DNA from: Azolla caroliniana | Lineage: Eukaryota; Polypodiophyta | Assembly: GCA_043228905.1 (NCBI GenBank) | Contig: JBHGNT010000016.1 | Location: 1,922,001-1,986,000 of the forward strand | Direction of reading: 5' to 3' | DNA length: 64,000 nucleotides | Shown: positions 10,204 to 20,405 of the stretch, one piece after another | Numbering within the stretch: position 1 is the stretch's first letter | Layout: the number at the start of each line of letters is the position of its first letter | Translations under genes and position numbers: made by a program | The notes under the pieces: model-generated | Told to the model about the DNA's origin: nothing | Databases searched by the model: none | Seen by the model: the letters and a program-made list of their open reading frames with translations, nothing else

Positions 10204-13177
10204 TTAACCTTCGTCCAATACATCCAGAATACTCTGCTCCAGGGTATCCAATGGTTGTTCGAAACTTTGTTGTTGTTGCTGTTGTGGCTCCGGCTCCTCC
10301 GACTGTTGCTCCTTAGATGGCGTCTGTTCGGCTCCCGGTATCGGCGGTTGTGGCGGTGATTCCTCCGTTAGCTGCTCCGTTGGATTTGACTCCGGTTGAC
10401 TCGCCCCGACCTTGTCTCCGTCCGGTCCTTGCTCCGGTGATGGCTCCTCATCGCTAAGGTTGATGGTCGTCGCCTGCTTTGCTTCTTCTCTTAGTAGCCT
10501 GGTTCGTTCATAGCTCTCAAACTGGATTTGAGCATCTAATCGATCATCATCTAGCTGTGCTACAAGTTGTCGGACCACTGCTGATTGCTCCTTCGCCAGA
10601 GTTACAAAATCTTCGGCTAACTCATCTCTTACGGCAATGAAGTCCTCCTTCATTAGCATGTAGCAGTCGTCGCCATCCCTCTGCCGGTTTTCCGCGTCCG
10701 CCCGTAGCAACTAGAGCTCGACTGTGTGCTTTGCCCATTTGTCCCACCATTGCGCGGAGCTTTCGTAATCAAGCATTTGGTCTTGTTCTCCATGCCTGGA
10801 CAATGAACTGGATCCGCTCCAATCCCCTCTTCGATTTGTCCTCCGCGGCTTGTCGTTCGTCCTTCAACTGCTTGATCAGTGCCACCGTATCCGCCTCTTG
10901 CTCCCGGTAATGTGACAATTGGGTTTGATAGGTGTTCTGCAGCCTTTGCAAGACCATCGTCGCTCTTTCCTTCTCTTCATAATGCTGCTTATGGAGCTCC
11001 ATCCGTTCTTGCGCGGCTTCCTCCAGTAGCGTGGTTCTTTCAGCCTGTTCCTCCGCTAGCACCGTCTCAACTCGATGCACCTCCTACCGGAGCTCTGCCA
11101 TTTTCTCCTGTTGTTTCTTATGCTCCGTATCTAGGTGCTTGTAGTCCCGGTGCAGGTGCTCAAAATCATCGGTCTTCTGCTTCAGCTTTTGGTTGAGTTG
11201 CCGGCGAGCGCGGTCTTCCCAATCCTTCAGTTGACGGAGTTCTTCTTTAAGTCTTTCTATCTCTGTTTCCGCCATCCGTCGCAACTTCTCCTTTTCTTGC
11301 AGCGCCTTCTCTTTCTCCTCAATCAACCGGTCATATGCATGATGTCCTTTTCGCAGATTCTCTTCTGCTCGACGGAGGTTCTCAACAGTCTTTCGTTGCT
11401 CTTCTTCTGCCGCTTTCTTCAAGTCCCGCTCTCGGGTGCATAATGCTTCCTGCGCGGCCAGTTCATCTCTCAATTCAGCAAGCTCTTTTGCTTGCGCCGC
11501 CACTATCTCCGGGATTGGGTTCGTCTCCGGGGTCTTATTGCTATGTACAAGTGTCAGGGTTTCTTTATTCTGTACATCGGCCGGAGTCACCGGTGCTTGG
11601 AGCTATGGTTCGGTTAAGGCCATTTTGGCCAATTCTTCTGTGGCCAGGTCCAAGTCCTGTTCTAGGCTCCGGATCCTTGATCGGGCCGTCTCTAGTTCTC
11701 TGGTTGTGACGAGCAACTGGTCCATCTGCGCTTTCTCTTCCGCCTCTATGTAGTGTACCACTCCGGCAATCTGTTCTCCAATCCACCGAAGCCATTGGCT
11801 GCCGGTGCCCTGTTGTTGCGTCTGCCCGGAGGGTTGGCTGTTGGTGTCACTGGCCAGTGGTCGGTTTTGTCCGGTTGCGTCGAGCTGCAACTCTGGCTCA
11901 TGTTGGTGATCACTTTGCCATTCTGGTTGCGGCTCCGTTGGCCGCTCCGCCTCTGAATGCTCTTGGCCTGCCGGTGGGGTAGGCAACTGTACTCCCAACG
12001 CTTGCATTTCGGGTCTTGTCGTATCCTAACCCGCTGGTAGGGGTTGTTGTGCAGGGAGCTCTATGACCGGTTCTGTCCGAACTGGTTCCGGTTCCATCCT
12101 TGGTGCGGGCTACTCAGTGCGGGGTACAAGCGTTCCATCCTTCTTTGGGTCCGAACGTTCCCTAACATGTTCGGAGGTGCTTGCCTTCTGGCGCCGCTGG
12201 AGGTGCTCTAACGGTTCTTCCTCCGCTTCCTCCTTCTGAGTCCTGATGTTGATTTTCGCTGCCACGGGGTTCGACGCTTGTTGAACTGGTCGGCTAAGCC
12301 TAATCTTGATTGGCCGTACCGGTGGCTCCTCATGCGTTTCCACTTGCCGCTTCCTATTGGCGCGCTCCTTTGCCGCCTGGTCCGTGTCAGCCACCTTCCC
12401 TTTGGTTGCCTTAGAAGCCAACAACTGCTGCTGTTTCAAGGCCGTTTTCGGGGTGCCTTCGGTTGTTCTTCCCCGCTTCGTGGTCTTGACGGGCTCGATA
12501 GGTGGCGCCAATAGGGTGAGCCATTGCGCCACTGCAGTCCATATGTTCCGACCCTCTTTGCCTCTGACAGAGTCGATGGCCGCATAGAGGCCATCCGCAA
12601 TCAGTACCGCCTAGTCCACCTTCACGCCTTCATATGTGGCTATGATTAAGCCGGCCCGGTTCTGGGGCATGCATGGGGGTCGAGGGTATACATGTCCAAA
12701 TTCATGGAGCACACGGGCAATCTCTCGATATAGTGGATCTTTGCCGCCCTGTGTTCGGTAGGCCTTGCTTGCCAGAGAGTATTCCCCAAAATATTTTCGG
12801 AGCTGCTTCGGGGTAGGGTTGTTGATGGTGAAGATGCCCCCCTCCAGAAGGCCAATCAATGCATGGATGGCCTCTTTTGTGATCAGCTCCGTGTCGATTT
12901 CTTTGACTATCTTCTCCGCCTCCCGGTGTGGTGGCGCCTCCATGATTGTGAGGAAACCTTCTAACCCGTGTTGCCTTAGCCACTTCTTGGCTACTTCAGA
13001 GAGTGCTTGGCAATCCATGGCTTCGTCGAGGTCGGTGAGTGTTGGTGAGGGTTGTGTGTGAGGAGTCTCTGTGTGTGTGGGCTCACGTTTGCTGATCTTC
13101 AATCCCCTATCTGCGTTTGTGCTCCTCTGTTCGCGAAATGTGAGGGTTTCTATGTGGCGGGGGTTTTCTTGTTGCAT
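10204..13177 (-). pseudogene. Extra sense-strand ORF between gypsy pol and 3' LTR, coiled-coil protein (broken)
   Basis: From 13177 to about 10790 one minus-strand frame stays open except for TAG codons at 12613, 12112, 12028, 11605 and 11086 (first base given). Near 10800 the frame shifts once, meets another TAG at 10713 and runs to 10204, about 990 codons overall. Residues 1-190 look globular (KKWLRQHGLEGFLTIME, KQLRKYFGEYSLASKAYRTQ). Then comes a Q/P/T-rich basic linker, a long heptad-rich region of alternating E/K/R/L/A (11590-10790, more than 250 residues), and an acidic, Q-rich tail. It is neither gag nor pol. The position matches the extra ORFs of some large plant gypsy elements, but there is no signal peptide or membrane helix to suggest an envelope protein. 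Function unknown. Confidence 0.75.
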
Positions 13178-13430
13178 GTTGGCACCTGTTTTTCCTTACC
13201 CGCGCGTGTGCACATCGTGTACTAAAATAGAATGTCGTGCCATGTGGCGGCGGTTTAATACCCTATTAATAGCCCACTATGTACCTTTTCAAAGTGCATA
13301 TTCACTCCTTGTTTTTGCATGTGTCCGTTCACCCCTCACCCTTGCATGATTTACTTTGATTTGATTTTTTTTGACTTTTTGATTTTTGATTTTTGATTGA
13401 TTGATTGATTTATTTATAAAAATGGTTTTG

Positions 13431-16400
13431 CTAATTCGCAACCGGTCCCACTGGACCCCTATCCGGATTGTGGTCCTTGCTAGCCGCTGGACCGCTTGTC
13501 GTCGCTTCTGACTTACCGGTGTTCGGTTCTGTGTTTCCCTTTACTTGTTCAAATGGGTTTCTTGGCATGGGTCCATTGTACGGTTTGAGTCAGAACCCAT
13601 TGACCTATTTACCCAGAACCTCGCCGACGAGTGTCCCTAATTGGTAGGAACCGTTGAACTCACGTGTAATCCCGTATGGTCTGGTCCACCGAAACCATAG
13701 CTTTCTCGACATCTTACCCATCCGGGTCTGGAACACGAGTACCGGCTTACCGATTCTGAACATCTTTTCGTTCCCTTTTTGGTGACGATCCACAAACGCT
13801 TTCCTTTGCTGTTGCTCTAGTTCTAGGTGCATGATGCTGGCTAGCCGGTGTTCTTCCAATTCGCACAACGTGCTTAACCGGATAGCTTCTGATTCCTTCT
13901 CATTTAGGCGTTCCCGAATCTGTATTCGTAAACTCGGTACATGGAACTCTACCAACATCACTACTTCCAATCCGAATGCTAGGCGAAACGGTGTGGTGCA
14001 GATACTCGCCTTATATGCCGTTCGGTAGGCCCAGAGGGCATTGTGCAGCCTTGTATCCCAGTCCGTCTAGTTCTCATTGACGATTTTTCGCAGGATGTTC
14101 TGTAGTGTTTTATTTGTTGACTCTGCTAATCCGTTCGCTTGCGGATAATAGGGAGTGCTCCGTTTGTGCACCACCGCATAAAATGTCGTCAAACTTTCCA
14201 CTACTTGCCCTAAGAAGTGCCCACCTTGGTCACTTATGAGCTCTATCGGACATCCATACCGGCACTAGATGCATTCATATTAAAATTTTGGCGTGGATGT
14301 CGCGGTGTTGTCGCGTAGTGCTTTTGCTTCCACCCATTTCGTGCAGTAATCCGTAGCGACAATCACATACCGGTTGCCGGTTCTCATGGCCGATGGTTTG
14401 AATGGACCGACAAAATCCAGCCCCCATTTCTGAAATGGTTCTAACGGTAGCACGAGCTGATGAGGCATTTTGGCTTGTTCGGTTGGTTGGCCCATTCGTT
14501 GACATAGGTCGCATTCTTTAGCGTACCGGACTGCATCCTTCAATGTTGTCGGCTACCATAGTCCACTCTGCCATATTTTCCTTGCCGTAGCGTCTCCGAC
14601 ATAATGTCCTCCAGCCACGCCGCAGTGTGCTTCGCGCAATATTATTTCCTTTTCGTCGTTGCGCACTGCACGCCGCCATATGCTATCTGCGCCTTTGTGG
14701 TACAGTGTGTCCTGTAATAGACAGAAGTGCCGGCTTTGAACCGCTAAGCGTTTCCTTTCGTCTCTGTTCATCTCCTCCGGAGGTAAGCTGGTGCTCAGAA
14801 ATTGGTGCATGTTGGTGAGCCACTTGTCTTCCTCTGCGACCGTACTATCTGATGTCGTTTCTGCTGTGACTCTAAACAACTCTGCATTCGGAAAGTCGTC
14901 TGGGACGCCATCACCGGTTTCGCCCGAATCCAACCGGCTTAAATAGTTTGCTACCGCATGTTGTATGCCGGGTCGGTGGAATATCTCGAACTCGAATTCT
15001 TGTAATAGTAACGTCCACCGGGCTAGCTTACCGGCGAGTGATGCTTTGGATACCAAGTAGAGGAGCGCCGAATGATCTACGTGAAAGGAAAATTTCCTTC
15101 CCAATAGATAGTGTCTAAACTTGGTGACACTGTAGATCATACCCAAAGCCTCCCTTTCCGTCGTGGAATAATTATGTTTCGCTTGGGATAGCTTCAAGCT
15201 AGCATAATAGACTGGCTGGTACCATTTCGGTTCTGTCAGTTGCATCAGTGCACTCCTGATTGTGATGTCGGACGCGTCAACGAACACATGGAACTCTTTG
15301 GACCAATCCGGAGGTTGCACCACCGACGCTTGTGACAACAGTACTTTTAGTGCCCGGTAAGCCTGGTCTTTTGTGTCCGTCCATCAGAACGGTGTCCGAT
15401 GTACTACGGCATGCAATGGTGTAGCCAGGTTTGCCAGATACCGGAGCATTCGGCTATGCCACTGAACTTGTCCTAAGAACCGGCTTAATGCCTTTGCCGT
15501 GGTTGGTGCCGGTGCCTCCAGGATTGCTTTTACTTTGTCTGGATCCACTGCGATACCGTCCTTGCTCACTATGTGGCCTAGTAACGCTCTGCTGGTTACT
15601 CCGAACACGCATTTTGCCGGGTTCAGGCTTATTCGGTAAACCCTACATTTCTCCAGACATAGTCGGAGGTGCTGAGGGTGATCTCCTTCCTTGCTATAAA
15701 CAACGAAGTCGTCTAAGAACACCTGCATGAATGCCGGAATGAATTCTCCGAAAATCTCCATGATGATCCGCTGGAAGGTTGTCGACGCCGTTTTCAGTCT
15801 GAACATCATCACTACGGCAACAAAGACTCCCCATTCGGTGACAAAAGCGGTTTTCTATTGGTCGGCGGGGTGCATCTGGATTTGATTATAGCCGCTGAAA
15901 CTGTCCAAAAAATTGTACACCTTATGACCAGCGACAACATCCAGGACTCCATTCGTGAATGGAAGTGGGAAGGTGTCCGTTACCGTAGCCGCATTCAATT
16001 TCCGGTAGTCGACGCACACTTTGATCTTACCGTTCTTTTTGGGTACTACCACTATCGGGCTGAGCCATGTGGCTTTCTTTATTGGTCGGATGAAGCCCAC
16101 TCTTAGCAACTTGTCGATTTCTTCTTTGACTTTTGTTGCGTAATTCGGGTTCATTCGGTAACGCCGTTGCGCTACCGGTTTGGCGTCTTTACTCAGATGT
16201 ATCTGGTGTTAATACAACTAAGGATCGAGTCCCGACATGTCCTCGTAGGACCAGGCGAACACATTGTGAAATTCTTTTAGGAGTGTGATCATTGCCGTTT
16301 TGTTCTTCGAGGTCATTTCCTTGGCGATGTGCACCGGTCTTGTGTCCTCAGTGGTACCTAGGTTTACCTCTTCTAGTTGGGATGCTTTCACGCGCTGCGA

Positions 16401-17230
16401 TACTGCCATTTCTTTTTCCAGTGCCTCCTGTGCTTGCTGTAATTCCCGGATTGCTTCTTTATCCGGTTCCTCGTCGGTCCCGTCTGGTTGCAGTATGTAT
16501 GGTGATACTGCTTCGGCTACATCAATCTCGAACAGAGGTACGATCTTCGGATTTTCCTGTAAGTATTGATCAACCTCTTCATCCGCCAATCCTTCCAGCA
16601 TGTTGACGCATTCCGCATATAGCGGCGTTGACTCCTTGCCGGTACCAGATCGTGGTTGAGTCGGTACTCGTACTTTCTCTTTTCCACGCCGGAACGTAAT
16701 TATATTCTTCCTCCAATTTTGTTTTATGTGTGCTGTTTTTAACCAAGGGTGTCCCAACAATAGTGGGTAAGCTCCCTAAGCCTGTAGCTGGAGAACTACT
16801 ACGGAAACCCGAAATGTGTGACCCCCGATGGTCACTTCCAGATCACGTATTAATCTGGTCGGTTGTACTGAGCTTGTGTCTGCCATCCGAAGCCAAAACG
16901 GGCATAGTTCCCAGTCATGGATTCCTAGAGTGTTACACGTTCGAAGGTTGATCACGTTCACGCCGGATCCTCCATTGATAATTGTGCCCGGTAGCTCCTT
17001 TCCCTTCATGATGGCTGTGATTGCCGGACTGCTTGTGTCCACCACTACCGGTCCTTCCTCCGGATTTGAAAAGAATGCTGGAGCCGGTGGTGTGTCAGCT
17101 GCCGTCCTTCCAGTCTTCAATCCTTTCGTGAAGCGTGGTACCAGTTGCAATAGCCGGCCTAACGGCAACGTTATTTGGCATTCTTGTAACGCCTGCCAAG
17201 TTGGGTTTTCGGCTGCCCTGGGCCGGTGAG
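13431..17230 (-). pseudogene. Gypsy pol: protease, RT, RNase H, integrase (broken)
   Basis: Domains in order on the minus strand: retropepsin-like protease (16976, where INGGSG replaces the catalytic D-x-G with N), reverse transcriptase in two pieces (16154-15855 with DYRKLNAATV and FSGYNQ; 15812-15384 with FLDDFVVYS), RNase H (15338-14900, TTEREALGM; the late catalytic Asp is Asn, VANYLSR at 14946-14948), integrase HHCC (14640-14490) and core (14450-14050), and a C-terminal part to the TAG at 13431. In-frame stops lie near 16205, 15850, 15388, 14553, 14270, 14068 and 13605. No active enzyme can come from this copy. Confidence 0.9.
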
Positions 17231-19193
17231 GTCTTCGACATTCTCCTTTTGTTGTTCGAGCTCTGCCACATTCCGCTCATTTGCCTTCTTCACCCATTCG
17301 GTTGCCTGCTTCCAGATGGCTTCTTGAGTTTCCCACTCCGTGGCTTTGCCTTTTGATCTTGTAGTGACTTGTTGTATGTCCGCGACTTCCGCGTCTACCA
17401 TGTTCACCGTTGGTCGCTTGTCGTAGCTCTTCGCCGGACATTGATTACTATAGTGGCCTTCTTGCCGGCAATAATAGCAGTATAGCTTCTGGGTGTTGCT
17501 GGATTCAGCGTGTGTGCTCGGTGCAGGTCCTATGGTAAGTGCTTGGTTTTGGTCCGGTTGGCTGCTTGGAGCGCCCTTTTCCGGTTCCTGTGGGTGACCC
17601 CCCTTTTTGTTGAAATGACGTTTCTTGAAATTCTTTTTGTTTCGGTAACCTTGACGGTGTTGGTCGTCATACTTGCCATAGTCGTCCCGTCAGTGGAGTG
17701 CTCCCGGTTGTATCTCTCGTACCGTCCATTATAGTCCCGATATCTATCCTGTCTGTCATACCGGTCATTAGCGTCTCTTCGATCGCTGTACCAAACATCT
17801 TGTGCTGGTCGGTAGCGTTCCTCTCGCCGCCAACGATCTTCTTCTTCCTCCTGGTTGCTCCATGGTTCAATTTGCCGGACCGGTGGTGCTTGCCGATTTA
17901 ACAAGTTATACTCATACCGTTCCATTGTGTGACTTCTGGAGTGGCAGAGCAAGCATGGTGCATTCCAGTGCCGAATGTCCGGCATTCAGGCATGTCGTAC
18001 ATTGAACTGCTTGCCGGAAACGAAGGTCCTCTTCCGTTGGTAGTGCATGCTGAAGTGCACCCATGGTTAGCCATGAACTTGAGGTTTCCATTTCCCGAAC
18101 TCGGTCGATCACTTGATCTATGTTGCTGGTGTGGAAATCAATAATGGTGCACACCGTATGTAAGGGTTCCTGGAGGGCTGCTAAGAATATGGCCTTTGTT
18201 TCTTCCTCCGGTGGTGTTCAGTTGAGCTGACTGTGGATCCGCTGTAACCGGATGACAAACTGTTGAATGTTCTCTGTTGGTTCCTGCCGGATACTGTAAA
18301 ATAAGCCTACCATTTCCCGTTGGTCCATCTCCTTGCGAAAGAAATGCAAATTTTTTGTATTTAATGTTTCAAACGTGGGGATGGTGCTGGGATCTTGTGT
18401 TCGGTGCCATCTGGCGGCAGGTCCCTCCAAGGTCATGCCGAACTCTACTCTTTTTGAGCGTTCCTCCTTGGCTGCATTTAAGCGTTGGGACACATGGTTC
18501 GCCTCCCAGGTCTGCTAAAACGCATGGACGTGGGCTTTCGCGTCCGGATCATCCTGGTATCTGGGATATTGGAACGACATATCGTCGTTTGGTGTCGGTA
18601 CACGGGCTGGTGGTGTCGGTGGTCGTTCCTCCCCTTTTGGTGTCGGAGGTTTTTCCCGGTCTTCTATCGCCGTCGGAGGTCTTTCCTACTCCTCTTTCGG
18701 TGTCGGAGGCTTCTCCTCCTCGACTTCCGGTGTCGGAGGTCTTTCGTCCTCAACTTCTGGTTCCGGAGTGTGGTCGACTTCCGGTATCAGAGGTTCCAAC
18801 CTTGTCTATTATGGTTTCGGTGTCGGCAAGGTATTCGACTCCTCGTCCTCGTTCGCCTGGGGTGTCGTTACTGCTGCGGTAGTTCGTCTGCGCGTTGTAT
18901 TCCCTGTCCGAACCCGATTTAGATGCCGAAAATGCTTCGGATTTGCCTTCCCCCGCTGCCAATGCCTGGAGAAGGGATTCCGCTTCCCGGAGGTTGCTTA
19001 GGCTGATTCCTTCGTCCGGGTAGGCGTTTTGTGGTAACTGAAGTGATTCCTTGGCCACTCTTCGAATCACCTTGGAAAATGAGCGATCCGCTCTGATTTC
19101 TTCTGCCGCTTGCTAGAAAGCATCTCGCTTCCTCAACCGTTCAGCAAGTCTCCTTGCTCGCTCTGTAACCGGGTCGTTCGTTGGTCGCGTCAT
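17171..19193 (-). pseudogene. Gypsy gag (broken)
   Basis: The frame probably starts at the ATG at 19193. A TAG follows soon after (about 19115). A proline- and glutamate-rich section with repeated PPTP units lies at about 18600-18770. The gag core (RWHRTQDPSTIPTFETL...IRQEPTENIQQFVIRLQRI) is at about 18493-18218. A CCHC knuckle (CYYCRQEGHYSNQC) is at about 17485-17440. Several stops and at least two frame changes, near 18800 and 17210, break it. In the intact family gag forms the particle and packages RNA. Confidence 0.85.
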
Positions 19194-19244
19194 CCATTCC
19201 CATCGATGTTTCATCCATTCCCGTCAATGTTCGTTGCGATTGTG

Positions 19245-19262
19245 CAGGAATCGTGGTCGCCA
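19245..19262 (-). other. Probable primer binding site of the gypsy element
   Basis: A few bases inside the 5' LTR the minus strand reads TTGGCGACCACGATTCC. TGG followed by a non-coding stretch just inside the 5' LTR is what a tRNA primer site looks like. I have not assigned the tRNA. Confidence 0.55.
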
Positions 19263-19269
19263 AAAACTG

Positions 19270-19718
19270 TGTTAATCCTTAGGGCCGGACAATGGCCTAA
19301 CACAGGGTGTCTCCGGAAGACACTTCACCAAAGGGGTGTTACGGCGAGATAACTTAAGACACAACGATTAATCCGACTTAATTGGCTACTTAGCAATAAG
19401 GCATTCACTTAATACACGCGTAAGATATAACAATTAGTATAGAATGGTAATCAATACGTGAAGATAAAACAAGAAGCTTATATTAATTCTCCGTCAAAGT
19501 TATACATTGTAACCGGGCCTTTATATAGGTCACCAGTGTTGCGTACAAAACGGTGCCAACCGGCACCTGTTCAGAACCGGTCCGGATCCGGATCAGCATA
19601 CCGATTCCGGTCCGTCCGTTCACTACATAATTATAATCTATTTTACTTAATTAAAATATATTCCGAATAACCATCCCTTTCACATTCTGGTCTTTAATCC
19701 TTTATCGGCCGGGTAACA
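19270..19718 (-). repeat. Gypsy 5' LTR (right copy)
   Basis: 449 bp, about 97% identical to the left LTR. Since the genes run on the minus strand this is the 5' LTR and holds the promoter. It ends next to the target copy GCCTC. Confidence 0.95.
19519..19527 (-). promoter_or_regulatory. TATA box of the gypsy 5' LTR
   Basis: The minus strand reads CCTATATAAAGGCCC around this site, a strong TATA box inside the LTR and pointing towards gag. The same motif is kept in the left LTR. Confidence 0.75.
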
Positions 19719-20405
19719 GCCTCTAGTTCGTTCACCCTCAACTGGGGACATGCTTGCTGGATTTGTCTTGAGGATGATGTGGTGAAATACGATGGCACAT
19801 GCGATGCTAAGTACAGAGGGGAGAATGGCATTGTGCAGCTGATCAAGGACAACATGGTACCTACAACTTGTGCATAGAATCAAAAACTTGGAGATTTTTG
19901 GATGTTGCTTGCCCCCATTACTATATGGTATATATGGACAACAAAGTGTATCAGGGTATTTTCAGCACACAAACGCCCCCCAACTGAATCGATTAAGCTA
20001 ATCTAGCACACATTAATAACTACACTAACAGCTCAATATGAGAGGATTGATGGTACTAATGATGCTGTAGAACTAATGAGGCTGAATTTTCGAAAGCGAT
20101 GGTGTACTACACCGATGGCTGCAGCAAATGGAATGGATATACTATGGAAGTATGAAGTACCCAAATGGTTGTTCCCCCCTCCCATTAGATGAACGAGGGG
20201 CGTGAAAGACATAGCATGTGGGATAGTGAATGTAGGTGATGTGCATGAAAGGATGGCTAGAGCCATATGTGAAAGTGTAAGATAAATAGGCAAGATCTCT
20301 TGTGTAGGATAGGATAGTCTTGGCTCAGCCTTCCCAAGAAAGGGATCGAGTTTTATGTATATTTTAACTAAAGGAGTATATTCTTTTTTTGGAAAATAAA
20401 ATAAA
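19719..20405 (+). pseudogene. LINE-A, 3' fragment after the gypsy insertion, with 3' end
   Basis: Directly after the gypsy LTR the interrupted LINE-A frame goes on (SSSFTLNWGHACW...). After a stop at 19875-19877 it continues in decayed form: WYIW near 19930 and KRWCTTP...WLFPPP near 20100-20185. These pieces match the copy at 48465-48994 (WYIWKARC, KWRNTP, RWLFP). The 3' tail (ACTAAAGGAGTATATTC, then TTTTTTTGGAAAATAAAATA) corresponds to the tail of that copy, so the element ends at about 20405 in an A-rich tract. Confidence 0.8.

Larger units (their letters stand above)
9702..19718 (-). mobile_element. Ty3/gypsy LTR retrotransposon, 10,017 bp, inactivated, nested in LINE-A
   Basis: Two 449-bp direct LTRs (TGTTA...TAACA) bound an interior with gag, protease, reverse transcriptase, RNase H and integrase in Ty3/gypsy order on the minus strand, then a long extra frame. 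TATA boxes in the LTRs and the primer-binding-like site also point to the minus strand. By eye the LTRs differ at about 13 of 449 positions, mostly transitions, so the insertion is not recent. Flanks GCCTA (9697-9701) and GCCTC (19719-19723) are a 5-bp target duplication with one mutation. It is GC-richer than its surroundings. The integrase wording ([23 protein letters not shown]) suggests the Tat/Athila-like branch; a tree would be needed to place it. Confidence 0.95.

Noticed and set aside
10879-12587. Several plus-strand frames of 80-125 codons inside the gypsy element
   Set aside because: They are antisense shadows of the coiled-coil ORF, whose codon pattern explains them.
10151-13177. 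Envelope gene in the gypsy extra ORF
   Set aside because: Position fits, but no signal peptide, transmembrane helix or cleavage site is visible; it is a coiled-coil protein instead.
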